Assembly: GCA_964511015.1 (NCBI GenBank) | Contig: CAZEDX010000002.1 | Location: forward strand, 67,229-131,228 | Length of the DNA: 64,000 nucleotides | From: FEN-1099 sp964511015 | GTDB taxonomy: Bacteria > Lernaellota > Lernaellaia > Lernaellales > Lernaellaceae | Direction of reading: 5' to 3' | Part shown: in pieces, positions 8,987-16,547 of the stretch | Layout of the letters: each line of letters begins with the position of its first letter | How positions within the stretch are numbered: the first letter of the stretch is position 1 | The notes under the pieces: generated by a model | Seen by the model: only the letters and a program-made list of their open reading frames with translations | Database searches by the model: none | Told to the model about the DNA's origin: nothing | Position numbers and translations under genes: made by a program

Positions 8987-9024
8987 GCGTCAGTCTCCTT
9001 GTGCGCGGCGGAAGATGGCGCCGC

Positions 9025-10062
9025 CTACAGTTCGAGCACCACTTTCCCGCAATTCCCTTCGCGCATCAGCGCAAAACCACGCTCATACTCGTCGAAGGGG
9101 AAGCGGTGGGTGATGATATCGTCCACCTGTAACCGGCCGGATTGCAGCAGGCCCGCCATGCGGTACCACGTGTCGTAAATGCGCCGGCCGGTCACGCCGT
9201 GAATGTGTAACGCGGGAAAAACGATTTCCTCGGAAACATCGAATTCCACCCGCCCGTTGGGCAACCCCATGAGCACCAGGTCGCCGCCGGGATGGACGCT
9301 ACGCACGGCATTGCGCGTCGCCGCCGGGTTACCGGCGATCTCGATGACCACGTCGGCACCCTTGCCGCCGGTGATCTGGCGGATGGCGGCCGGCACATCA
9401 TCGATTTTCGCCACGTCGAGAACATGGGTGGCGCCCATTTGCCGCGCCATGTTCATGCGATATTCGTTGCTTCGGTCGAGGGCAATCACCTGGGCGGCAC
9501 CAATGGCCTTCAGCACGGCCACCGCCAACAAGCCCACCGGACCGCAACCGAACACGACAGTGCGTTTGGCCACGCAGTCGGCCGCGAACACCGCGTGCAC
9601 GGCGTTGCCCAGCGGATCCTGAATCGCCGCCACTTCAGGTTTGACCTCCGGCCGGTTCTTCCAGAGGTTGACCTCAGGTATCGCCAAGTACTCGGCAAAT
9701 GCGCCGTCGCAATCATATCCCAGACCGACCCAGGTCTCGCAGATGTGCGCCTGTCCGGTGCGGCACATCTGGCAGACGCCGCAGAACAGGTGTCCCTCGC
9801 CGGATACATAGTCGCCAACCTGGAAACGTTTCACGTCGCGGCCAACCTCGACGATTTCGCCGGCGAATTCGTGGCCGATCACGCGCGGCACCTTCACCCG
9901 CTGCTGCGACCAGGCATCCCAGTTGTAGATGTGCAGGTCAGTGCCGCAGATCGCGACGGTCCTTATCTTGATCAGGGCTTCATGAGGAGCCGGCTTGGGT
10001 CGTGGGATCTCACGGAATTCCAATCCACCCGGTTGCGCATGCGCTTTAACGATTGCTTTCAC
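9025..10062 (-). CDS. tdh: L-threonine 3-dehydrogenase
   Basis: Zinc-dependent medium-chain dehydrogenase of 345 residues that oxidises L-threonine to 2-amino-3-oxobutyrate with NAD+, feeding Kbl. The catalytic zinc site starts at CGTDLHIYNWD, typical of Tdh. GHEFAGEIVEVG follows, then a structural zinc loop with CGVCQMCRTGQAHIC, and the NAD site GCGPVGLLAVAV at about 172-183. Start is GTG at 10062 with AGGATAGG upstream. With kbl it forms a threonine-to-glycine/acetyl-CoA pathway. Confidence 0.95.
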   Translation of the reverse strand: MKAIVKAHAQPGGLEFREIPRPKPAPHEALIKIRTVAICGTDLHIYNWDAWSQQRVKVPRVIGHEFAGEIVEVGRDVKRFQVGDYVSGEGHLFCGVCQMCRTGQAHICETWVGLGYDCDGAFAEYLAIPEVNLWKNRPEVKPEVAAIQDPLGNAVHAVFAADCVAKRTVVFGCGPVGLLAVAVLKAIGAAQVIALDRSNEYRMNMARQMGATHVLDVAKIDDVPAAIRQITGGKGADVVIEIAGNPAATRNAVRSVHPGGDLVLMGLPNGRVEFDVSEEIVFPALHIHGVTGRRIYDTWYRMAGLLQSGRLQVDDIITHRFPFDEYERGFALMREGNCGKVVLEL

Positions 10063-10104
10063 GTTGTTGCCTATCCTGTGTGGTTCGCGGAAATCCGCGC
10101 AGGT

Positions 10105-10857
10105 TCATTGCGCGGGGAACTTCTTCTGTAATGCCTGGATCTGCTGTTTGTAGTAGTTACACTCCCACGCGTGTTCGGGACAACCCGCTGTGGTCAGCGC
10201 CGCCTGCGCGGTCGCCCGCGCCGCGTCCCACTTTTCCTGTTCCATATACATCTCGACCATGTAGAAGCGCGTGCGGGTCATGCACGGCGCCACGGCCTCC
10301 GCTTTCTTGTAGTACTGCTCCGATCGGTCCAACTTGCGGGCCAGCTTCGGTAGCTGCTGGAAATAGCGCCCCATCGCTCGCAGTGGGCCGCCGCGTTCGT
10401 ACGAAGCGTTGATGGCCAACGCCTTGTTGCCCAATTCCTCGTATTTACCGCCCAGTCCTTTCAGGATAGCGCGGGGGATGCCGATGCCGGTGCCATGTTC
10501 ACCCAGGCAGATGCAAGCGAAATAGTAGCCTTCGACGCGGGCGCCGTTCAGCGAGATGGCCTTTAAGCCCCATTCCCAGCCGCGCTTGCCGTATTCTTCC
10601 TTAACCTTGCTGTTGGTGGTGCGGTCACAAACCCAGAAACACGCGCGGGCCGCGCGCCAGGCCGCCTCAAAGCCGCCACCGTTGGCGAAGGCCTGTTCCG
10701 CCAGGGCCAATGACTGTTTGGCCGCGACGTCCGTGCCATCACGCTTGGCATACGCGGCATCAATGGCTGCTATCGGGTCTTGCGTCCAGGCCAGTGCCGT
10801 CCAGACCAACACGGTGGCCAATGCGGCCACTACCACCCACCGCCCGTACTTTTTCAT
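10105..10857 (-). CDS. Exported helical-repeat protein, possibly TRAP-transporter T-component (TatT)-like
   Basis: Secreted or periplasmic protein of 250 residues. The first 25 residues are a signal peptide with a likely cleavage near ALAW-TQD; there is no lipobox. The rest is alpha-helical with TPR-like spacing (EAAWRAARACFWV, GYYFACICLG, RAMGRYFQQLPK, FYMVEMYMEQEKWDAA). The middle part resembles the TatT family, periplasmic TPR-like proteins linked in spirochaetes to TRAP transporters. No TRAP transporter genes are in the window, so the assignment is tentative. Five or six cysteines remain after cleavage, which may form disulfides. A good ribosome binding site (GGGGGAGG) precedes the ATG. 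Confidence 0.6.
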   Translation of the reverse strand: MKKYGRWVVVAALATVLVWTALAWTQDPIAAIDAAYAKRDGTDVAAKQSLALAEQAFANGGGFEAAWRAARACFWVCDRTTNSKVKEEYGKRGWEWGLKAISLNGARVEGYYFACICLGEHGTGIGIPRAILKGLGGKYEELGNKALAINASYERGGPLRAMGRYFQQLPKLARKLDRSEQYYKKAEAVAPCMTRTRFYMVEMYMEQEKWDAARATAQAALTTAGCPEHAWECNYYKQQIQALQKKFPAQ

Positions 10858-10886
10858 GACCTCCCCCTATCTTGGTCGTTCCCGAA

Positions 10887-10907
10887 CCCGGCGAACCCCT
10901 CGCCGGG
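10887..10907 (-). terminator. GC-rich hairpin between deacetylase and TatT-like gene
   Basis: Perfect 8-base inverted repeat (CCCGGCGA / TCGCCGGG) with a 5-base loop, sited 30 bases after the stop of the YdjC-type gene on the minus strand. No T-run follows, so it may be an attenuator or RNA-stability hairpin. Confidence 0.45.
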
Positions 10908-10936
10908 CGTCATTCCGCCATTCCGTTTGCGTCCGC

Positions 10937-11836
10937 TCACCGCGCGGGCTCCTCCCCGGTCGAGTCGGCGTATTGAGCCCGCCGCGCGCGGTTTGCCTGC
11001 TGCAGTTCGTCGTAGCCGATGCAAGTGATGCCTTCCGCCGCCAGAAACCGCTTGGTGGCCGGCCGCGTGAAAAACTCGTAGTCAAAGACCCGGTGTGACC
11101 AGGTGCTGCGGCAGATCGCGCGCAGTTCGTCAGACTCCCGCGCGCAATGGACCAGCAATTCGGTCACGCCGGGATCCAAACGCCGCAGGTTTTCCCGGTA
11201 GTATTCCTCACGCTGCGACAGCGGCACTTCGTAGCTGTCGAACAACACACGGTCGACCACCACCCAGCCCTTGGCACGCAACATGTCCCGCCGCGGCGGA
11301 TAGACGATGCGCATCGCCAGGCCGTATTCCTCGGCCAGGCGTCTGGCGATTTGGAATATGCCTTCGTCCAAGTGATAGGCACCCATGTGGCTGTCGATGT
11401 GCGTGGGATTAAGCCCCAGCTTGACCGCCCGTTCGATCTGCGCGCGGAACTCGATTTCTATCTCAGTCCGGTCGGCTCGCTCGAAAAACTCATGCTCGGT
11501 CTGGAAGAAATACCCGTTTTCGTCCACCAGACTCGATACGCGGCCCCGTTCCGCAACCGGGCCCCAGCGATAGTTCTTCCACTCGCTGGTGACCGTCAGA
11601 TGAACACCACAATGGATTTCCGGATGCTCCTGCTTGAGGGCCACGAACTCCATGAACCACGGACAGGGCACCATGACCGTGCAACTGCGCACCAGACCGG
11701 TGGCAAATACAGTCACCAGAGCCAGGTTCACCGCGTGGCACATGCCGGCGTCATCAAAATTGATCAGTAACAACTTGGCGTCGGGTGGATAGCCCAGCAG
11801 TTCGTTCAGAGTCGGGGGTTCGGACTCGCTGGACAT
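10937..11836 (-). CDS. ChbG/YdjC-family carbohydrate deacetylase
   Basis: Metal-dependent polysaccharide or oligosaccharide deacetylase of 299 residues. The metal-binding start LLINFDDAGMCHAVN gives the paired aspartates; HCGVHLTVTSEW and THIDSHMGAYH give the histidine ligands. Family members remove an N-acetyl group from chitobiose-type sugars; the substrate here is unknown. No signal peptide, so it should act in the cytoplasm. It is the first gene of a minus-strand run and is divergent from the sigma-54-linked lipoprotein gene. Confidence 0.85.
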   Translation of the reverse strand: MSSESEPPTLNELLGYPPDAKLLLINFDDAGMCHAVNLALVTVFATGLVRSCTVMVPCPWFMEFVALKQEHPEIHCGVHLTVTSEWKNYRWGPVAERGRVSSLVDENGYFFQTEHEFFERADRTEIEIEFRAQIERAVKLGLNPTHIDSHMGAYHLDEGIFQIARRLAEEYGLAMRIVYPPRRDMLRAKGWVVVDRVLFDSYEVPLSQREEYYRENLRRLDPGVTELLVHCARESDELRAICRSTWSHRVFDYEFFTRPATKRFLAAEGITCIGYDELQQANRARRAQYADSTGEEPAR

Positions 11837-12058
11837 GAAACGCCTCGCCGCATTCGACTGGTCAGCAGGTGGCCTATTTCTAACAGGGCGTTCGCAACCT
11901 CACAAGAGGGTATCAGAATTCCACAAGACTGGCGGATTTTTGAGGAAGAATCGCCACGCTCCTGCCGCACCGTGTCGCAACCGCCGGCTTGTTTCTTTCG
12001 CCGTTTTCTGCATAGTTGGCAATCACTTGCAGCTCATCTGCTCCCATCACAAACTCAC

Positions 12059-12075
12059 TTGGCACGAAGCTGGCA
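12059..12075 (+). promoter_or_regulatory. Sigma-54 (RpoN)-type promoter of the beta-propeller lipoprotein gene
   Basis: TTGGCACGAAGCTGGCA matches the -24/-12 consensus YTGGCACGRNNNTTGCW with one mismatch in the -12 block; the invariant GG and GC are ten bases apart. Transcription would start near 12086, just before the GGAGG ribosome binding site at 12091-12095 and the ATG at 12102. Confidence 0.6.
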
Positions 12076-12101
12076 GGATGCCGGCGGCAAGGAGGTAGAG
12101 C

Positions 12102-13340
12102 ATGATTCGACGGAGCTTGCAGATCGTTGCCTGCATCGCGATCATTTGGTCGGTGACCGCCTGTGGCGTGGTCGACGACGAACCGATCACGGCGCAACAG
12201 TCGCTGGTCATCGTCCATCCGCAGGAAGAAAGCGGAGCCGCCTACCTCTTCGCCGCCAACAAGTACCTCGATCGCGTCTACCGCGTGGATCTCAACACCC
12301 TGGCCATTGCCGAGATCAAGGTCGGCAATGAGCCCAAGAGCATCACGGCCAGCCCGGACGGTGAACTGGTGGCCGTGGCCAATCAAGGTAGCAAGACGAT
12401 CACCGTAATACGCAGTTCCAGTCTGGTCAAACAGACTATCGAAACGGGATTCGCGCCAGCCGACCTTCGCTTCTCTCCCGACGGCAATTGGCTGGCGGTT
12501 GCCAATTTGGAAAACGAGACCGTGAACCTGATCGATTCACACAGTGGCGAAATATGGGAAGTCTGGGTGGGCGGTGGACCAACCTCGTTGGCTTTCGATC
12601 CGACCTCGGCCTACGTGGCGGTTGCCTGCTACTACGAAAATGGGATCAAGATCGTCTCTGTCGCCGAAAAGAGTGTCGTCTACGACTGGACCGGCTACTC
12701 CGAACTGCAGCGGCCGCAAGTCGTCACCTTCAGCCCCATCGCTGCCCCCCGTACCGGGACGTTGCTGGTGGTCGGGCTGCACGAAGACCCCTACATCGAA
12801 AACGCCGAAAGTTACGCCGATTCCATTGTGGTCCTCACGTTGGAGTCCGGCTGGTACGAAAATCCCGAAGAATACGTCCCCGATCTCGATGTCGTCCGCG
12901 CCGGCCCCAATCCGCGAGGCTTCCTGTGGAATGAAGCGGGCGACACGCTGGTGGCCATCAACCACACGTTCGAGGATTGGGATAGCAGTTATAACATCGA
13001 CACGGTGAGCATGCTGAGTGTTGCCGGTGGCCAGGTGGAGGAAGAGCGGCGTTTTGCCGTCGGTTCCGACCCCATTGCCGCCGCCCTCTCCCCGGTCGAA
13101 GACGTCGTCGCGGTGGCCAATCACGATGACGCCTCCGTGTCGGTGCTGGATCTGGTTGACTACTCGTCGCGGGATTTCTCAACCGCCGTGCGTCCGTTCG
13201 CCGTGGCGTTTACCGAATCGGGCCATAAGGTGGTCGTCGTTCATGATTCGGCGTTGATGCCGTTATCGGTGATCGACCTGCGCGACGGTTCGTCTCAAGT
13301 GGTTTACGAAAGCCTCTCCATGAACAACTGGATCGAGTAG
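12102..13340 (+). CDS. Beta-propeller (YVTN-type) lipoprotein
   Basis: Predicted lipoprotein of 412 residues; the signal ends at SVTAC (cysteine 21). The mature part holds repeated blades with the YVTN/SMP-30 pattern: YLFAANKYLDRVYRVD, SITASPDGELVAVANQG, DLRFSPDGNWLAVANLENETV, SLAFDPTSAYVAVACY, and later IAAALSPVEDVVAVANHDDASVS. This is consistent with a seven-bladed propeller exposed to the periplasm or cell surface. No catalytic residues can be assigned; such proteins usually act as binding or scaffolding platforms. GGAGG stands 6 bases before the ATG. The next gene, an outer-membrane barrel, begins 9 bases after the stop, so the two are probably one transcript from the sigma-54-type promoter. 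Confidence 0.78.
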   Translation: MIRRSLQIVACIAIIWSVTACGVVDDEPITAQQSLVIVHPQEESGAAYLFAANKYLDRVYRVDLNTLAIAEIKVGNEPKSITASPDGELVAVANQGSKTITVIRSSSLVKQTIETGFAPADLRFSPDGNWLAVANLENETVNLIDSHSGEIWEVWVGGGPTSLAFDPTSAYVAVACYYENGIKIVSVAEKSVVYDWTGYSELQRPQVVTFSPIAAPRTGTLLVVGLHEDPYIENAESYADSIVVLTLESGWYENPEEYVPDLDVVRAGPNPRGFLWNEAGDTLVAINHTFEDWDSSYNIDTVSMLSVAGGQVEEERRFAVGSDPIAAALSPVEDVVAVANHDDASVSVLDLVDYSSRDFSTAVRPFAVAFTESGHKVVVVHDSALMPLSVIDLRDGSSQVVYESLSMNNWIE

Positions 13341-13349
13341 GAGGACCCA

Positions 13350-14150
13350 ATGCGCAGATTACTGTTGGTGACGGTCTTCCTCTTGGTGTTCAGTGGCACT
13401 GCCCTCGCTCAGGACTACCCGTGGTCGCTGGAATTACGCGGCTACGGCCTGGGGAGTTTTCCCAACACCGAGACTTGGAACGAGTTGTACGATGGTGGGT
13501 CGATCGGCGGCGGCGGCATCAACGTGAACACGTTGGTGGCCTTCGGTATGGGGCCATATGTGTCGTTGGAATACGCCGATACGACCCGGGATATCGATAA
13601 CGAAATACACCTGCGATTCGAAGCCGTCGATGCCGCCCTTGGCCTGCAGTTCCGGCTGCCGTTGGCCAAGTGGTTCGAACCGGGAGTCTTCGGCGGCATC
13701 ATGCTGACCTCGGCCCGCGAAGTGATCGACGACGGATATTTCACCCATGAAATGAAAAGTTCGTCAGTTGGCTACGAAATCGGGCTCGAAGCCAACTTCT
13801 ACCCGTTCGCCGGCACCTTTGGCGGATCCCATGGACCGGGCATTTTTGTCGCCGGTATGTATCAGGCGCGACCACTCGACAACATGGGCGCACTGGATGA
13901 CGCGTCCGGTTTCGGTGTGCGTATGGGCGTGGAATGCCGCTTCGATTTCGGCCTGGCCGCCGTCCAACCGGTTCCGACACAGGAACCGCCGCCATCGATG
14001 CCACAGACACCGCCGCCACCGGCTCCACCTCCGCCGCCGCGTCCGATGGTCCCATATGGTCCGCCGCCTTCGCTGACGGTGATCGTGGTGCCGCCTCCGG
14101 ATGACGACGACGAATGGGCCCACCTGCAGGCCCGAAAGGGAGATAGGTAA
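13350..14150 (+). CDS. Outer-membrane beta-barrel protein with Pro-rich C-terminal tail
   Basis: Protein of 266 residues with a clear signal peptide (cleavage after TALAQ, about residue 21). Residues 22-200 alternate polar and hydrophobic positions with many glycines and aromatics (LELRGYGLGSFP, VSLEYADTTRD, FRLPLAKWFEPGVFGG), as in small OmpA/OmpW-like barrels. The last strand-like segment ends at MGVECRFDFG, about residue 207. The remaining 60 residues are a Pro-rich tail with PPPPP runs, a hydrophobic stretch LTVIVV, an acidic DDDDE patch and a basic end. A tail after the barrel could span or contact the cell wall. GGAGG upstream. Function unknown; pairing with the propeller lipoprotein suggests an envelope complex (inference). 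Confidence 0.7.
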   Translation: MRRLLLVTVFLLVFSGTALAQDYPWSLELRGYGLGSFPNTETWNELYDGGSIGGGGINVNTLVAFGMGPYVSLEYADTTRDIDNEIHLRFEAVDAALGLQFRLPLAKWFEPGVFGGIMLTSAREVIDDGYFTHEMKSSSVGYEIGLEANFYPFAGTFGGSHGPGIFVAGMYQARPLDNMGALDDASGFGVRMGVECRFDFGLAAVQPVPTQEPPPSMPQTPPPPAPPPPPRPMVPYGPPPSLTVIVVPPPDDDDEWAHLQARKGDR

Positions 14151-14185
14151 CACTGCTGCTTCCTGATTTCCCTTCCGGGATCAAC

Positions 14186-14211
14186 GCCCCTGGGACGGTA
14201 GTCCCGGGGGC
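14186..14211. terminator. Strong bidirectional hairpin between convergent genes
   Basis: An 11-base stem (GCCCCTGGGAC / GTCCCGGGGGC, one G-T pair) with a four-base loop lies between the barrel gene and the pilin-like gene, which converge here. No long T-run on either side, but position and stability fit a shared terminator. Confidence 0.65.
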
Positions 14212-14247
14212 TATACATATGGGGTGTATTCGTGCGGTGGAACTGAC

Positions 14248-14601
14248 TTAGTCGCGGTACTCGAATGAGGCGTCACCGCGACGATGAGTGGTTGTGAAGG
14301 TGTAACCCGAATTGTTAATGCTGCCGAATAGGAAGGTCACTCCAGTGTCCTCAGTCAGATTGGGTTCGTACTGCAATAGAACCTGCAGGTTCGGAGCATA
14401 GTTTTCGGTTAAGCGGTAACACACTTCCATCGCCGTTTGTGCATTGCGACCGGCCGATGCTGACGACGCATTGTGGGCCTTGGCGCGCAATTGTAAGAAA
14501 TCCGGAATGGCAATCGTTGCCAATACACTGATCACAGCAACCACAAGAAGCAACTCGACCAGTGTAAATCCGGAGGCCTTGGAGCTGACTTTTATCGTCA
14601 T
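14248..14601 (-). CDS. Type IV pilin-like / prepilin protein
   Basis: Small prepilin of 117 residues. A short basic leader ends in SKASG, followed by FTLVELLLVVAVISVLAT, the conserved N-methylated helix with Glu at mature position 5, and by AIPDFLQLRAKAHNASS. This is the class III signal cut by a PilD-type prepilin peptidase. The mature part (about 107 residues) is short, within the range of minor pilins, GspG-like pseudopilins and the short pilins known in Geobacter; no disulfide pair is seen. AAGGA lies 6 bases before the ATG. No other pilus genes are nearby, so it is an orphan locus. The upstream sigma-54-type promoter agrees with known pilin regulation. Confidence 0.85.
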   Translation of the reverse strand: MTIKVSSKASGFTLVELLLVVAVISVLATIAIPDFLQLRAKAHNASSASAGRNAQTAMEVCYRLTENYAPNLQVLLQYEPNLTEDTGVTFLFGSINNSGYTFTTTHRRGDASFEYRD

Positions 14602-14636
14602 TGTCCTTCTTTCGATTACGGTCTGAATAGAAGTGT

Positions 14637-14653
14637 ATCAAACCCCGTGCCAA
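14637..14653 (-). promoter_or_regulatory. Sigma-54 (RpoN)-type promoter of the pilin-like gene
   Basis: The minus strand reads TTGGCACGGGGTTTGAT preceded by a T-run. The -24 block is a full match; the -12 block is TTGAT rather than TTGCW, with the ten-base spacing kept. Start of transcription would be near 14625, about 24 bases before the ATG. Pilin genes in Pseudomonas, Myxococcus and Geobacter are driven by RpoN with a PilR-type activator. Confidence 0.55.
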
Positions 14654-14700
14654 AAAACACCTGTGGTCCTAAGCAGTTGACTTAATGCAGATTCTCAAAA

Positions 14701-14729
14701 AAAATCCGGAGCCGGCCGGAAAAATCCGG
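14701..14729. repeat. AAAATCCGG repeats upstream of the pilin promoter (possible activator site)
   Basis: AAAATCCGG occurs at 14701-14709 and again at 14721-14729, exactly 20 bases apart. TCCGG (14705-14709) also forms a dyad with CCGGA (14716-14720). The block lies about 75-105 bases upstream of the predicted pilin transcription start, where sigma-54 activators usually bind. Confidence 0.4.
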
Positions 14730-14933
14730 CAGAAAACGGATACAAGTTACCTAACAAGTAACGATTTTCGTCAGTTACACCTTGCGGCAACCGCCGCTTT
14801 GGCGGCACTGGTCACGATTTCCGACGACTGGTAGGATTGAGCATCTAAGGGCAAGCGCTGCCGAGCCAAGCATGTTGACACAGCGGCACTTGCCCCCTAT
14901 CGTTCCTCGGCTATTGAACTGGAGGTTTCCAGC

Positions 14934-16547
14934 TTGTCCGCGGATACTACTCGACCAGCCGTGTCGCCGTCTAAGCGTTGGCCGCACCTGCTGATTCTCG
15001 CCTTGGTGGCTGGAGCGGCGGTGTTCATCTATCGGGAACTGGTGCGTGCCCCTTTTTTTCTGGACGACTACCTCCACCTTCACTTGATCCAACGCATTAG
15101 AAACCCTTTCGAGCCGTTTGTCGTCGATGTCTTCATGGGCGCCTTTTTCCGCCCGGCGATCACCTTGTTCTGGAAGCTGGACTATCTGATCTCAGGTTTG
15201 AACCCGTCAGGCTATTATGTCGCCAACATCCTTTATCTTATTGCCTCGACTGTGTTGTTCTATCTGTTGTTGCTAGAACTGACCGGTCAACGTTCCTTTA
15301 GCGCCATCGGCTCGTTCTTCTTCGCCACCAGCCCCATTACCGGCGTCGGCGTGATGTGGCTCTCCAATCGCTTCGACCTGATCGGCACGATGCTCTTTCT
15401 GGCCTCTACCCTGCTGTTTGTGCGCTTTATCCGCTACAAACGGCGGATCCACTACGTCTTATCGATCGCGCTGGCCACCATCGCGTATTTCTGCAAGGAA
15501 ATCACCATCACCCTGCCGGTGGTTCTCATTATGTCGGCCGGCTTCATGTTCTTGTACCGCGCCCCGCACAAGTTCAACACGCGCTTGGTCCGCCAGTTGC
15601 TGTTCTATGCGACGCCCTATTTCACGGTTGCGGCGATCTATCTGCTCTGGCGTTTTCTATTGATCAAGAGCCTGGGCGGATATGAGGGCGAGGTCAAAGC
15701 CCAACTGACGATGGGATACTTCTTCTTCATCTGGCAGAGCTTCGCGGAATACTGCTGGTTGATGAAGAACTTTATCGTCTTCGCCTTGTTGTTGTTCGCT
15801 ATAGCGTTGTTGTTGATCAAAAAAAACTTCTACACTGCGAACAAATTGTTTCTCTTCGGTTTGGCCTTTGCGGCGGTCACGAGCATTCCTCTATTGCTAG
15901 TGCTACGCCTGCAAAACGTATTGAGTTACATGACGCCGCGTTTCTTCTTCCTGCCCAACGTCGGATTGATCATCGCGCTGGTGGCCGTCTATGACCCGCG
16001 TTCCGGCCGCGCACGCCGGGTCACCGCCGGCGTGCTACTCTTCGCTTTGGGCGCGTTTCTGATGGTGAACAACCTGATTCTAGTTCACAAATGGGTGCGC
16101 GACAAACGGCAGGCGGCAAAAAAAATGGAGCAGGTCGACACGTTTGTGCGCGCCGGTCTGCCGGGGCAGCCGAAAGAGGCCGTCATCTACACCTGCCTGC
16201 ATGGGCTAGACGTGGCTCTCGACACCTCGATCAAACTGGCACATCCGGAATACGTCAACAACTACTACTTCTTGAACTGCGCCGGTCCGACCCAAACCAT
16301 CGCGCAACGAAACCTGTACGAAAACATGCGGCGGTTCTTGAAATTTCCCCCTACGTTCAACCGCAATCCGTGCCAATATGAAGATGTGTTTTATGGCGTT
16401 ACCGAATCCACACCATCGGCGATCCCGGCCCAGGTCGGTTCGTCCGACAACGTGTTGGTGCTACATTTGGATCGTTATGGACAAATGACTGTCCTGCATC
16501 GTGACAAAGTGCTCGCGATGCTACGCACGCTGGGGTTGGTCCAATGA
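14934..16547 (+). CDS. GT-C fold polytopic membrane glycosyltransferase (GT39-like)
   Basis: Integral membrane protein of 537 residues with about ten to eleven hydrophobic spans up to residue 385 and a soluble periplasmic C-terminal part. The segment after the first helix, PFFLDDYLHLH, carries the paired aspartates expected in the first loop of GT-C enzymes that use polyprenyl-phosphate sugars. Acceptor and sugar are unknown. TTG at 14934 is chosen as start because GGAGG lies 8 bases upstream and no in-frame ATG precedes the first helix. The gene shares an ATGA overlap with the following sulfatase-fold lipoprotein, so the two are translationally coupled and likely work on the same surface polymer (inference). 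Confidence 0.72.
   Translation: MSADTTRPAVSPSKRWPHLLILALVAGAAVFIYRELVRAPFFLDDYLHLHLIQRIRNPFEPFVVDVFMGAFFRPAITLFWKLDYLISGLNPSGYYVANILYLIASTVLFYLLLLELTGQRSFSAIGSFFFATSPITGVGVMWLSNRFDLIGTMLFLASTLLFVRFIRYKRRIHYVLSIALATIAYFCKEITITLPVVLIMSAGFMFLYRAPHKFNTRLVRQLLFYATPYFTVAAIYLLWRFLLIKSLGGYEGEVKAQLTMGYFFFIWQSFAEYCWLMKNFIVFALLLFAIALLLIKKNFYTANKLFLFGLAFAAVTSIPLLLVLRLQNVLSYMTPRFFFLPNVGLIIALVAVYDPRSGRARRVTAGVLLFALGAFLMVNNLILVHKWVRDKRQAAKKMEQVDTFVRAGLPGQPKEAVIYTCLHGLDVALDTSIKLAHPEYVNNYYFLNCAGPTQTIAQRNLYENMRRFLKFPPTFNRNPCQYEDVFYGVTESTPSAIPAQVGSSDNVLVLHLDRYGQMTVLHRDKVLAMLRTLGLVQ

Larger units (their letters stand above)
14602..14933. other. 332-base divergent intergenic region with regulatory elements
   Basis: Separates the pilin-like gene (minus) from the GT-C gene (plus). 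It holds the sigma-54-type element and AAAATCCGG repeats described separately, a small GTTAC...GTAAC repeat (14746-14761), a GC-rich CCGCC-GGCGG hairpin near 14790-14806, and the GGAGG ribosome binding site (14921-14925) of the plus-strand gene. No convincing coding region. I looked for a c-di-GMP riboswitch before the pilin gene and did not find one. Confidence 0.6.

Noticed and set aside
14602..14933. Possible c-di-GMP riboswitch before the pilin-like gene
   Set aside because: The conserved core elements of GEMM-I were not found on the minus strand, and the sigma-54-type promoter predicts a leader of only about 24 bases.
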